Positions 36,109 through 45,320 are shown, numbered from the stretch's first letter. The stretch is DNA of 64,000 nt from Arthrospira sp. PCC 9108 (GCA_016745315.1 CP066886.1:1581501-1645500), one strand, 5' to 3'. The notes: generated from the sequence alone by a model not told the origin. Made by a program: numbers and translations.

Positions 36109-36171
36109 TTAAATAATCGCATTAAAGTAGTAATATTATACTAACAAATAATTTATTAATAGGTGGTTAAA
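36109..36171. promoter_or_regulatory. Divergent promoter region of the element
   Basis: 63 bp of very AT-rich sequence between the leftward operon (from 36,108) and the rightward operon (from 36,172), including TATTATACTA and several TA steps. It must contain the start sites of both operons, so an element regulator probably binds here. AGGTGG is the ribosome-binding site of the rightward gene. Confidence 0.5.
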
Positions 36172-36969
36172 ATGGTGAGAGGTGTTAAAAATATCACGGC
36201 TAATATCAACGCTGCTAACTGGAGTAACGCCATAGAGTTATTTAACGGGACTACTTTAGAATCATTAATAACAGAAAGATATAAATATGATATCGGTATT
36301 TACAGCTATATATCATCGTTAAACGCTAGATGTTACACTCCCAGTATTGCACAATCACAAATCCCCAAAATTTACCCGGAAGATAGCTATTACCAACGGT
36401 GGGAAAAAAAACAGGAAGTGTTGCAGGAAGCGGTAGATTTACAAATATTTTATGGGAATATGGCAACAGAAAACGGGTTAAATTTAGGGATTGTCAAATT
36501 GCCATATTATGGAGGCATTCACACCGAAAACCTGTTAATTGAATTAATCACTAATCAAAACGAAGGTTTAGCAATTGATAGCAACTCAATAGTTAAAGCT
36601 AGGTGTTTAACTCAGTTACATAACAATGATTCTATTAATATTTTGGGCATGGCTGAATATCAACTCGATACAGTTCCTCAAACCCCTACATTGACACAAC
36701 CCGAAAATTTTGGGGTGACAATAGGCAATACCCCCACATTAGTTAGACCCTCAAATATTAATCGGTATAGGTTGCACTTACAAAACGTAGGTTCTGTAGG
36801 GGTATGGTTTTGTCACGGTGATATCAGTAACTGTGTACCTTATCAATGCCTATATTTACCTCCTAACGCTGGGTGGGATGATGAACTAAAATCAACAGCT
36901 TCTATCTATGCTATAACTGAGGATAGCGTAACCAATATTGTTGGGTTAGAACAAACAATAAATTGGTAA
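36172..36969 (+). CDS. Putative virion protein with C-terminal beta-sandwich
   Basis: A 265-residue protein starting at ATG 36,172 after AGGTGG. The N-terminal half is mixed helical (NAIELFNGTTLESLITERY). The C-terminal 75 residues follow a pattern common in phage minor structural proteins: NRYRLHLQNVGSVGVWFCHG, then QCLYLPPNAGWDDELKSTASIYAITE, then a closing strand VGLEQTINW. The next gene has the same pattern, suggesting two subunits of one particle or fibre. Function inferred only. Confidence 0.5.
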   Translation: MVRGVKNITANINAANWSNAIELFNGTTLESLITERYKYDIGIYSYISSLNARCYTPSIAQSQIPKIYPEDSYYQRWEKKQEVLQEAVDLQIFYGNMATENGLNLGIVKLPYYGGIHTENLLIELITNQNEGLAIDSNSIVKARCLTQLHNNDSINILGMAEYQLDTVPQTPTLTQPENFGVTIGNTPTLVRPSNINRYRLHLQNVGSVGVWFCHGDISNCVPYQCLYLPPNAGWDDELKSTASIYAITEDSVTNIVGLEQTINW

Positions 36970-36995
36970 ATTTTACTTTGATTTAGGAGTTTATT

Positions 36996-37343
36996 ATGAG
37001 TTTCTCAGTTTATAGTTCTGTTGTCAATTTAGACACTCTAAATATGAGCAGTAAAATACCGGGAACTCCCGAAACTACCGCGATAAGTTTGACTGCTAAC
37101 ACTATCACGGAAGTTGTGCCTATCAATGCTACCAGTAACGGTAGAACGGTGTTTGTAAAGAATCGGTCAAATACCAATGTACATCTAATATTTGACCCTA
37201 CAGGTGATAGCGTGTCAGACGCTGCATTTTCGGTTAAGCCAGGTGATACCATCTCAATAACGTGGGGTAGAACTGAGTTACAGGCGATAGCAGAATCTAG
37301 CGCTAGTATCAGCGTTACAATTATCGAATATATCAATATGTAA
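36996..37343 (+). CDS. Putative small virion beta protein
   Basis: A 115-residue beta-rich protein. GRTVFVKNRSNTNVHLIFDP, AAFSVKPGDTISITWGRTELQAIAES and SVTIIEYINM follow the 'N-x-S...V...PG...l.AIa...v.v.E' pattern of phage head or fibre-associated domains, like the C-terminus of the preceding gene. AGGAG precedes ATG 36,996. Confidence 0.5.
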   Translation: MSFSVYSSVVNLDTLNMSSKIPGTPETTAISLTANTITEVVPINATSNGRTVFVKNRSNTNVHLIFDPTGDSVSDAAFSVKPGDTISITWGRTELQAIAESSASISVTIIEYINM

Positions 37344-37409
37344 TCATCAAATGAATGGCTAGTATTAAGTTATTAGCCATTTATTTGATTACTCAATATA
37401 GAGGCAGTT

Positions 37410-39509
37410 ATGACTAATTTCAACATTTACTCTAGTAAGTTTGGGCAATCAACCGATGACTTGCCAGAAGGTGAAGTTAATCTGTATTTAACTAATGAAC
37501 GGATACAAGCAGTTATTGACTCCAATACTAATTTAGTCAAATTAACTGAGTTAATTTGGAATAATATTATTAATAAACCTGGCACTTTCCCCCCATCTAC
37601 TCATTCCCATAGCTGGACTGAAATAACGTCCAAACCGTCTACGTTTACTCCATCAGAACATACACATACTATTGCTAATGTTACAGGACTTCAAAGTACA
37701 TTAGACGGTAAAGAGCCTACTTTTACCAAAAGTACAGCATTTAACAAAAATTTTGGAACAACTATTGGAACTGTTACAGAAGGTAACGATGTCAGATTAT
37801 CAAATGCTAGAACACCAACTAGCCATACACATACCTTATCTCAAATAACAAATTCAGGTAATGTTGCTGCCATTGATACAAATGGCAGTACATCTAACTA
37901 TTTACGCGGCGATGGTGTTTGGGTAACACCTCCTAATACAACCTATTCTGCGGGAACTGGCTTAACTTTAGTAGGAACTGAGTTTAGAAACACCGCCCCA
38001 AACGTATCCACCAACCTCTCTACAAGCACTACAAGCAATACGTTAACCGTTAACAGTTCTGACGGTACTAATGCTGTATTACCTGCTGCTACAACAACCG
38101 TTGCAGGTGTAATGTCGAACGCTGATAAGACAAAGCTGGATGGGATTGCGGCAGGCGCACAAGTAAATGTAGCAACTAATTTAGGAGTAACAGCAGGAAC
38201 AACAGCAGGTCCTGTAGTTACATCATCAACAGGAACTAATGTTACTTTACCTACAGCTAGTGCAACTAATTCAGGGATAATTACAACTGGGAATCAGACA
38301 TGGACAGGAGTTAAAACATTTAATTCATTAATTACCGGGTCAATAAGTGGAAACGCCGGAACAGCAACAGCACTTCAAACTGCTAGAACAATTAATGGGA
38401 CTTCGTTTAATGGTAGTGCCAATATAACAATAACTGCCAATACTCCTAATACATTAACAAATGGTACGGGATTAACTGGAAATAATTTTAATGGGAGTAC
38501 TGCCACAACATGGGCGGTTGCTTATGGCACTACAGCAAACACAGCCTGTCAAGGTAATGATAGTAGATTATCTAACGCTAGGACTCCCACAACGCACACA
38601 CATTCAAATATTACATTAACTGCAGGTGATGGTTGATCCGGAGGAGGAACTTTAGCAGCTAATAGAACAATTAATGTAGATTCAACTGTAGTTAGAACTA
38701 CAGGTAATCAAACTTTAACAGGAATTAAAACATTTAACATAACAAATAATCCAGTAACTTTTGCAACTAATGAAAGTTTTCCTGATGGAAATATGCTTAT
38801 TGATTTTAATGTTTGGAGGGGGTTTGACATCCGCCGGATAGGCTCTAGTGCTGGTTCGGCAAATTTAGTACTAAATAGTAGAGTTGGAGGAAATAGCTGG
38901 GCGTTTTCTTATCAGGGGAATTATTCTATGCAATTAGAAGCAGATAATAATCCTAGAGTATTTATATATCATGGTATTAATTTTCATCAAAGCGATGTTT
39001 GGCGAGGTGCTCCTGACAATAGATATTCAATACAATTATATAACGGGCAGACATATTTTATAAAGAGCTCAACTCTTTCATCATCTGGAGTACATACTAG
39101 ATTTAGAGTAGGAGGCACAAATGTATCTTATATTAACGATAATGGAGACTACGTTAAAGGTAGCTCTGATCTTAAATTCAAAACACTTTTATCAAAACCA
39201 ACTCTAGGGTTAAGCGAAATTAACGCATTGACAGTCACGTGGTTTAAGTATAATGAACTTGCAGCATTTCATGGCTTTAATCCAAGTACAGAACAATTTG
39301 GTTTAATTGCTCAAGAAGTACAAAATATATATCCTAACGCAGTTGAAGTGATTAAAAATGACCATACAGATAGTCCTGAAGTTGACGACAAAAAAATAGA
39401 TTACTTAACAATCATGTATGATAAACTGATACCATTAGTGATTGCGGCAATTCAGGAATTATCAGAAAAAATCGACAAATTGGAAAATATGCTAAACACT
39501 CAACAATAA
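37410..39509 (+). pseudogene. Phage tail-fibre-like protein with S74 chaperone domain, interrupted by TGA
   Basis: A 700-codon frame. The N-terminal part has fibre repeats (THSHSWTEITSKPSTFTPSEHTHT, read in two parts, and ADKTKLDGIAAGAQVNV). The centre has TG/NA-rich fibre repeats. The C-terminus is a peptidase_S74 intramolecular chaperone domain (SSDLKFKTLLSKPTLGLSEI, FGLIAQEVQNIYPNAVEV, IDYLTIMYDKLIPLVIAAI). Its catalytic Ser is expected in SSDLK. One in-frame TGA at 38,634-38,636 (codon 409) falls in TAGDG-stop-SGGGTLAANRTINV, where a Leu or Trp would be expected. The S74 part is otherwise intact. Confidence 0.88.
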
Positions 39510-39520
39510 ATTAACAGATA

Positions 39521-39873
39521 ATGCCTAATGCACTTGATATATCTGAAAGTAATTGGTTTAAAGTTTATGAACTTAATTTCAGGATAGAAGATGATAGCTA
39601 CACGGTACTAAAAAATTACCTGACATTTCTGGCAGTAAATTTATCAGGATATTATTTGACGCTGACAGTGTACCCGTGTACTGGAAAATGGCAGGGTGGT
39701 TAAAATTTTACACATACAATGATGTGAAGCAGAATATGATGGTTAAACGTGAAATTATATGGCTTAATGAATATCAAATAATTGAATCACCACCATATAG
39801 CAATTTTTACGCTTCATTTTCTCCGCTAGAAAGGATTAAATGGTTTACACTTCATTTTTGGAAATTAATATAA
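39521..39873 (+). pseudogene. Hypothetical element gene split by a homopolymer frameshift
   Basis: Frame 1 (MPNALDISESNWFKVYELNF..DSYTVL) and the following frame (LPDISGSKFIRILFDADS..VYWKMAGWLKFYTYNDVKQN) join if one A is added to the A6 run at 39,610-39,615. The joined product is about 117 residues with many aromatic residues, ending at 39,873 directly against the next start codon. It lies immediately after the fibre gene, so it may be a fibre-assembly or receptor-related protein; that is speculation. Confidence 0.55.
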
Positions 39874-40128
39874 ATGAACTTGGTAATAGTTGAATTAGGG
39901 TTAATTATTGTCGCGATTATTATCAGTATGTTCATTACGCATACAGGAAACTTACTTATTGAGAATAGGTTAGACGGTATCCAAAGTAGCCTAAATTATT
40001 TGATTAGATATGTTAATGATTTTATGCCATCAACAGTTTGTAAAAAACAGTTAGAAGATAAAAAGCAATCACCCCCTCTTCCAATTAACAGAGATGATAT
40101 TGATGATGATGGTTGGCGTAAACCCTAA
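39874..40128 (+). CDS. Single-pass membrane protein at the end of the fibre operon
   Basis: An 84-residue protein. An N-terminal helix VIVELGLIIVAIIISMFITHTG is followed by a soluble, partly charged tail. Size and layout fit a small holin or anchor but are not diagnostic. ATG follows the previous stop without a gap. The last codons (RKP, stop) lie in the right inverted repeat, mirroring the leftmost gene of the element. Confidence 0.55.
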   Translation: MNLVIVELGLIIVAIIISMFITHTGNLLIENRLDGIQSSLNYLIRYVNDFMPSTVCKKQLEDKKQSPPLPINRDDIDDDGWRKP

Positions 40129-41002
40129 ACCCTAACACCTAACAGCTAACAGCTACCCCAATAACTTAAATGGCCCCCTATGGTTTCTGACTGTAGGGGG
40201 TGCTTGCATATTTTTTGTTAACAGACTGTTGCAGCAGACTGTTGCAACGGACTGTTAAAAATTTATATGAATGCTTGCCTCTAATTTACCCACAATAAAC
40301 ACCCTAAGCCAAAACCTTAACCCGTCTATTGGGGGTACTGGGTTCCGCCTGGGATGATTACCACCAAAAATTGGAGACTTGTCTAGCAGTATGTAGGTAT
40401 CGGTTTCGATGGAGAATCAATTCCCTAGGATTATGTGGATAACCGATGTCGCTGGTAAAGCAATTGTCTAGGATTATGTAGGTATCAGCGAGAGATGACG
40501 AAACAAGTCACCAGTTGAAAAGTTGTTTAGGGGTATCGGGTTGATTCCGGTAGATGATAGTTCAGGTTAGTCGTGATTATGCGATCGCATTTTGTTGGTA
40601 GTGAGTAGGCTCCTCAATATTTCACTAATAATCTGACTACCCCTATGGGTTTTGAAATTTGAGCCATACCCTCCCCCCATAACCGAAACAAACACTCTTA
40701 GGGGTGCGACCGATGTGATAGCAGTCAATGGTGAGGAACGAACCGATAGGCTTGCCATTGACTGCTATCACAAGGGAGTTACCCTATCGGTGTTTGGTTA
40801 GGGGGAGGAATGGATATTTGACAGATTGATTAAGTTGTGCTTGTTGACTGAGTAATCAACCTGTTGACAAAATTATTTTCCTGTGCTAGGACTAAGTTAT
40901 GAGTAACATTTGAGTAACTAGGCATAGTTATCGGGTTGAGTAATAACCCGCTATCGCTGTCAGGATAAGGGTTTATAGTTAACACGCTCTGACGGAATTA
41001 AA
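40118..41002 (-). repeat. Right long inverted repeat (885 bp)
   Basis: Reverse complement of 30,098-30,961 with few differences. The main one is a replaced block near 40,218-40,262 (three AACAGACTGTT-like palindromes in place of two CCAGGCCTGG). Unlike the left copy, it continues at its outer edge into the 72-bp sequence that also flanks the recombinase gene on the far side. Confidence 0.95.
40994..41002 (-). other. Intact internal attachment-site core
   Basis: TTTAATTCC on the minus strand, flanked by GACGC and GTCAGAGCG. Each of these flanks is found at only one of the two element ends. It is therefore an unrecombined attP-like site inside the right repeat, inverted relative to attL and attR. 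Confidence 0.7.
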
Positions 41003-41065
41003 GCGTCTACATAGCCTACAACCCCTATTCTACCGTTACTTAGGTGTTACTCAAAGCCATAACAG
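40994..41065. repeat. 72-bp inverted repeat, copy between right long repeat and recombinase
   Basis: Reverse complement of 42,623-42,694 over 72 bp, without a mismatch that I can find. It begins at the att core and contains GTAGACGC/GCGTCTAC and TTACTC-type motifs. Together the two copies bracket the recombinase gene. Confidence 0.92.
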
Positions 41066-41145
41066 GATCCATCAATTTGTAGCCATAAAATAACCCCTAG
41101 GGGTTTAATCTAGGGGTGTTAATTTATGAAAGGTTGACGATTAGA

Positions 41146-42603
41146 TTAATCTATCTGATAGATAACTCTGAGAAATGCCTTAGCTTCTGGAGTGTCAACA
41201 TCAAACCCTAACGCTGTTAACCGTTCTATGGCTACGTTCAATGGTATAGGTAACTTAGAAACCCCTTTGAGGACTTCTAAGGTAGCGTCAATCCCTTCTG
41301 TTTTATATTTACTCTCGTTGACGATTGCGCTATGACCCATAAGTCTCGCTCGCAACTCGATAGGTAGTCCATACTTTTCACTCAACAGGTTGTACAGTCT
41401 ACGAAAAGCATATTTCTGGGTTACCGGACATTTCATAGAGGAAATGCGTTGACTAAACACGGCTTCAAATCCTGTAACTATGCTTTTGGGTTTACTGCCT
41501 TTTTTAGGGGTGTATTGAGGCAATAAAGGTTTTTTCAATTCTAGGAACTCAAACATTTCAGGGCTGGGAATTGGAGCAACAATCCTTCCCCCTGTTTTAA
41601 TACTCACTTTCCGACCTTCTGAGTCAGTAAAGTAAACATAGTCACCTAGCACCAAGTAATTATCCTGATTATCGGGGTCTGATAGTGCTTTGATGATTAC
41701 GCCATCTTCAGTTACAAATGGCTTAGTTAGATTAACGGCGGCGGCTATCTCAGTAGGTCTTAACCCGTACATTACCGCCATACCAGTCACCCATAACCAG
41801 TTATGTCGAGATGATTGATGTTGGTGATTTTTAATAGTATAGGCTTCTTGTTTGGTTTTAAACCACCAATCCTTAAATACATCAACAGCTATCCGTTGTT
41901 TCTTTCTGAATTGTGTTTGTTTGGCGTTAATAGGCTCAAGCTGTTTAAGCAAATGGTCTTTGTTAGGTGATTTCTCAGCTATGGCTTTTAAAATGTAGTA
42001 ACGTTCCTTGAAAGTTTTGGAGCCTATTAATTGTTCCCCGTTACTTAGGGGAGTATATAGCATAGCCTTAAAACTCTCCCAGCTAGGATATTCATCCCAG
42101 TTAGGGAACAGCCTGAAATATGCCCCTTTAGTAGTGTCGTAAGACGCTAAGTCACTAGCGATATCGCGAGAACGTTTCCTTCCTGTGTTGCGGTTGTAAC
42201 CCGCAAAATACTCATCCTCTAGTTGTTGGAATATTTCCCGATAGGTTATCAGATTATCCTCAATCTGGTTCTTTCCTGAGATAGTCGCATCGTACCAATC
42301 CCAAAATTCACTAGCGCTAGTGATAGTCCCTAGGGCTTCTGATACCAGTTTAGCTTTCTTAACCCCGTCTATCACCCCTTCTGGAGTACACTCAAGGTTA
42401 GCCGTTTTGGGTAGTCGTTTTCCGGTTGGTGGTTGCTTAAACTGCAATAGCAGATTGTACCTAGTCCCGGTCTTTTGAAGTTTGAGAGTTACCCCTTTGG
42501 GACATTCCCCCTTAAACTCCTGATAGGCTTTCAAGAATCTAGCGTAACTCTCATTATAGTTACCCTTTCCCCCTACAGTAGGGGTATCAGTAGCGTTACT
42601 CAT
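41146..42603 (-). CDS. Tyrosine recombinase (integrase) of the element
   Basis: A 485-residue site-specific recombinase. The catalytic domain carries Arg282 (MYGLRPTEIA), box II RARLMGHS with His424, the Arg401 motif as Tyr-Ala-Phe-Arg instead of HxxR, and the nucleophile Tyr433 (ESKYKTEG). The N-terminal region (about 1-225) is long and probably includes arm- and core-binding domains. Size recalls cyanobacterial excision recombinases. It lies between inverted 72-bp repeats that contain its own putative sites, and GTTACTC motifs overlap its 5' end, suggesting autoregulation. It probably catalyses integration, excision and inversion. Confidence 0.9.
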   Translation of the reverse strand: MSNATDTPTVGGKGNYNESYARFLKAYQEFKGECPKGVTLKLQKTGTRYNLLLQFKQPPTGKRLPKTANLECTPEGVIDGVKKAKLVSEALGTITSASEFWDWYDATISGKNQIEDNLITYREIFQQLEDEYFAGYNRNTGRKRSRDIASDLASYDTTKGAYFRLFPNWDEYPSWESFKAMLYTPLSNGEQLIGSKTFKERYYILKAIAEKSPNKDHLLKQLEPINAKQTQFRKKQRIAVDVFKDWWFKTKQEAYTIKNHQHQSSRHNWLWVTGMAVMYGLRPTEIAAAVNLTKPFVTEDGVIIKALSDPDNQDNYLVLGDYVYFTDSEGRKVSIKTGGRIVAPIPSPEMFEFLELKKPLLPQYTPKKGSKPKSIVTGFEAVFSQRISSMKCPVTQKYAFRRLYNLLSEKYGLPIELRARLMGHSAIVNESKYKTEGIDATLEVLKGVSKLPIPLNVAIERLTALGFDVDTPEAKAFLRVIYQID

Positions 42604-42622
42604 TTTTTACTCACTTGTTACT

Positions 42623-42694
42623 CTGTTATGGCTTTGAGTAACACCTAAGTAACGGTAGAATAGGGGTTGTAGGCTATGTAGACGCTTTAATTCC
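42623..42694. repeat. 72-bp inverted repeat, outer copy adjoining attR
   Basis: Counterpart of 40,994-41,065. It lies directly upstream of the recombinase start codon and ends at the attR core. After excision it would join the left long repeat and complete the second symmetric repeat of the circle. Confidence 0.92.
42686..42694 (+). other. attR core
   Basis: TTTAATTCC with element sequence GACGC on the left and host sequence AGTCGAG on the right. It matches attL in direct orientation. Confidence 0.8.
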
Positions 42695-43027
42695 AGTCGA
42701 GTGTTTAGTGAAGTGCTGTAGCCTGGGAATTGGTGGGGTGATTAAAGCCTTAAACCGTAAATATACTCATGGGAATAGGATGGGGGTTGGTCTCAGGTTT
42801 GATGGGGTGAATAATCTCGCCCGTCATGGGTATATGTATGGGAAAAATCTTTAAGTTATATTAAGGTTTGAATGGCTAGAGATTGGCTGTGGTAGGGGTG
42901 TTGATCGCCCTAAGAATTGTGGAAATTTGTATGTCAAGTTAAAAGGTTAAATAAATCGGAAGTAATCAGGGGTGAGCGGAATCTTGTTCTAGGATGGGAG
43001 CATAGCAATCACCTACATGGAGTATCT
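42695..43027. other. Host intergenic region right of the element
   Basis: About 330 bp between attR and the next gene. I see no gene, hairpin or repeat of note. A longer frame into the coiled-coil gene starts at 42,917 but lacks initiation signals. Confidence 0.5.
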
Positions 43028-43468
43028 ATGGATATGTTAGCAGAACAGGTCATGACTTTAACGAATAAAGTGGATGCGCTGTATGAAGTAGTCATGCAAC
43101 TACGCGGGAATATTCCTAGGGATGATTATGGTTTTTCGGAAATGTTTTCATCGACTAGGACTGATGAAGAAGCATTGACAGATACCTGTGTGGTGATGGA
43201 AGAAGCAGATATCGATGCTCCTCAACACAATGGTAGATTATACGCAGTTCCTTGCCAATCAATTCCGGTAAAAGGTGAGGACTACCAGGGGACACACAAA
43301 GATATTTTAAGTGATGATTACTATGTCAATAGCAGCACTATGGTTAGCAAAGAAACCATGTTAAGTGCGGATGTTCAGATCCAGCGCTTGACAGCCCAGC
43401 TTACTGCTGCTTACAATCGCATTGCAGCCCTAGAAGAACAGTTATTGTCTAAGCGGATGCGTGCTTGA
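43028..43468 (+). CDS. Coiled-coil protein of unknown function
   Basis: A 146-residue protein from ATG 43,028 (MDMLAEQVMTLTNKVDALYEVV), preceded by TGGAG. The frame is open 111 bp further upstream, but that part is not protein-like. An N-terminal heptad segment and a C-terminal one (IQRLTAQLTAAYNRIAALEEQL) flank an acidic variable middle. Not recognised. Confidence 0.6.
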   Translation: MDMLAEQVMTLTNKVDALYEVVMQLRGNIPRDDYGFSEMFSSTRTDEEALTDTCVVMEEADIDAPQHNGRLYAVPCQSIPVKGEDYQGTHKDILSDDYYVNSSTMVSKETMLSADVQIQRLTAQLTAAYNRIAALEEQLLSKRMRA

Positions 43469-43481
43469 GAGGGTGAGGGGA

Positions 43482-44572
43482 TCAGAGATGGCGAGCAAGT
43501 TGTTCGATTTGTGTAAGTAACTGGCTCGATGTCCATTGGCGGAACAAATAGGAAGCGATCGCACATCCTCCCGCACCGACACCTTCTTTAACATATCCTT
43601 GTTCAAATGCTTGTAGTTGGGGGTAATGGGAATGGGTAAAATCGAGTTGGGTTGCCAATAAGGGAACCGGACCGATCGCCTTTGCGAGTCCGACAGTGTC
43701 CCCTGTGGTATCTTCTGCGACCCAGCGAGTAGTACCAACAGCGACCCGTCCCGGACACCAGGAAAGATTTTTAGCAGAAGCGATCGCTTCAGCCAAAGCA
43801 TAAACGGCCAGCATTTGGGTTCCCCCAGCCAAGAGAACCCCGACCCGGCGACTAGCAGCAATAGTCATAGCAGCAACGACAATTTGCATAGGGTCGCCAA
43901 CAGCAGCAACCAGTGTCAGGGGATCGACTTGACCTGGGGTAATTTTCGCCGCCCGGAGTCCGGTGGTAACTATGGTTAATTTTTGGTCATGGTTACACTG
44001 GGGGTGGCTACTGTTGACTTTACCGGCGGCGGGAATTCCCAAACCCATCAACACAGCCAGGGCGGTGGTAGTTCCCCGACGACACATTCTCCGATGATCA
44101 CATAACTATGATCAGCCTCAGCCGCAATGCGATCGCCCCAAGCCAACCCAGACTCAAATAGATGTTGAACTATGGTAGAGTTCAAAGCAGCGCCGGAACT
44201 GAGGCAATTAGCGGGGACTCCTCCGAGATCGATGGTGGGTACAGAAGGAATTACGGGAACCCCAGCATTAAATAAATATAAGGGAATATTCAGCGCCGCC
44301 ACTACGGCTCGCGAAATCAGGACGGGGGAAGCGCCAGCCACCAAAGGCGGTAAAGGATAACGAGGAGATGGCACAGGACCCAAGGCCAGAAATTCAGCAT
44401 CTGCGAGATAGGTGCGGCGGCGATCTGCAGGATTGGCCCCAGCGGCGGAAATTCCCGGAATTAAACCCGTTTGGGTAAATCCCAAAACACAGGCAAAAAT
44501 AGGCTTTTGATTGCGATAGTTGCGTAACCAAGCCTGACCATTACGGGGCTGTGTATAAATTCGGATTGCCAT
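43482..44572 (-). pseudogene. UPF0284/CobT-like protein gene, one-base frameshift
   Basis: About 363 residues when joined. The N-terminal part (MAIRIYTQPRNGQAWL..AEADHSYVIIGECVVG) and the C-terminal part (TTTALAVLMGLGIPAAGKV..) meet at the C4/G4 run at 44,074-44,077, where one more base restores GECVVGGTTTALAVL. The family (TIGR00303) is related to nicotinate-nucleotide-dimethylbenzimidazole phosphoribosyltransferase. Its activity in cyanobacteria is uncertain. Conservation on both sides makes a sequencing error or a very recent mutation likely. Its ATG overlaps the DUF2232 stop. Confidence 0.85.
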
Positions 44573-45252
44573 TATTCGTCATAGTCGAGCAAAATCTGTA
44601 CCCAACGGGGAGGGCGGGGAATAGGACTTTTAAGGCGATCGAGCATCAACAGAGACACCAAATGCACCACAAACAGATAAACGATATTATTAGCCAAAAC
44701 CATCAATACAGCGAAAATCTGAATAAATAGTAAACTTGGGGGTGCAAGTACCCCCAAGCGAATAAAGATAGACTCTAGCAGTTGTGCAATTTGGGTAGTG
44801 GCATAAACCCACAAATCCCGACCCAAGAGAATTGACAGCAACCAGTAACGGAAAAAGAAGCCAATAGCGCCAATTAAGGAGCCGATCGCCACAGTCACCG
44901 GCCACATAGCGCCTCGTTTCCACAAACCCCCCAGCACCACACCCATCCAACCATAGGGGATAACATAGAGAATGCTGCGTGTAGGACCCATTAACACGGT
45001 CAAAAGTAACCCAGAGGTTACAGCACCCATAATCGCCGCCCGTCGGTCCCAGCGCAAATATAGCAAGGCAATAGGTAGGGAGAAAAAGACTCGCAACAGA
45101 GGACCGAGGGGAAAGTAGTAGTTGATAAACCAAATCAAACTGGCGGTAGATGCGAGAAATGCTGTTTCCACCATAACGAGGGGGGACACAGAAGGGAAGC
45201 GATCGGATGTTTTAGGGGAAGGTTGGGGGCTATGGTTAGAAAAATCACTCAT
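44572..45252 (-). CDS. DUF2232 multi-pass membrane protein
   Basis: A 226-residue protein with a short disordered N-terminus and about six transmembrane helices (AFLASTASLIWFINYYF, AIMGAVTSGLLLTVLMG, SLLFIQIFAVLMVLANNIVY split). The spacing and central PYGWMGVVLGGLWKRG match DUF2232/YybS-like membrane proteins, some of which resemble ECF transporter S components. Translationally coupled (TAATG) to the CobT-like gene, so a link to a vitamin precursor is conceivable. Confidence 0.75.
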   Translation of the reverse strand: MSDFSNHSPQPSPKTSDRFPSVSPLVMVETAFLASTASLIWFINYYFPLGPLLRVFFSLPIALLYLRWDRRAAIMGAVTSGLLLTVLMGPTRSILYVIPYGWMGVVLGGLWKRGAMWPVTVAIGSLIGAIGFFFRYWLLSILLGRDLWVYATTQIAQLLESIFIRLGVLAPPSLLFIQIFAVLMVLANNIVYLFVVHLVSLLMLDRLKSPIPRPPRWVQILLDYDE

Positions 45253-45320
45253 GCTATCAAGTTTAAATCACGGACGAGGTTAGGCAGGGCCATGGTAGGA
45301 CCAAGACCGCTAACCTATTG

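Larger units (their letters stand above)
30098..42694. mobile_element. Integrated 12.6-kb element with long inverted repeats, phage-like genes and a tyrosine recombinase
   Basis: The boundaries are a 9-bp direct repeat TTTAATTCC (30,098-30,106 and 42,686-42,694). Inside are a long inverted repeat (30,098-30,961 and 40,118-41,002), a 9.2-kb unique region with divergent operons, and a recombinase gene enclosed by a 72-bp inverted repeat (40,994-41,065 and 42,623-42,694). Joining the two ends rebuilds a copy of the right-hand repeat including its 72-bp extension, which strongly supports these ends. The gene content is unlike the flanks: AT-rich, few HIP1 octamers, short overlapping genes. No terminase, portal or major capsid gene is recognisable, so it may be a satellite, an unusual small prophage or an integrative plasmid. 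Confidence 0.88.

Noticed and set aside
33439..39509. Alternative genetic code in the mobile element
   Set aside because: The interrupting codons are TAA in one gene and TGA in another, and normal stops of both kinds end neighbouring genes.
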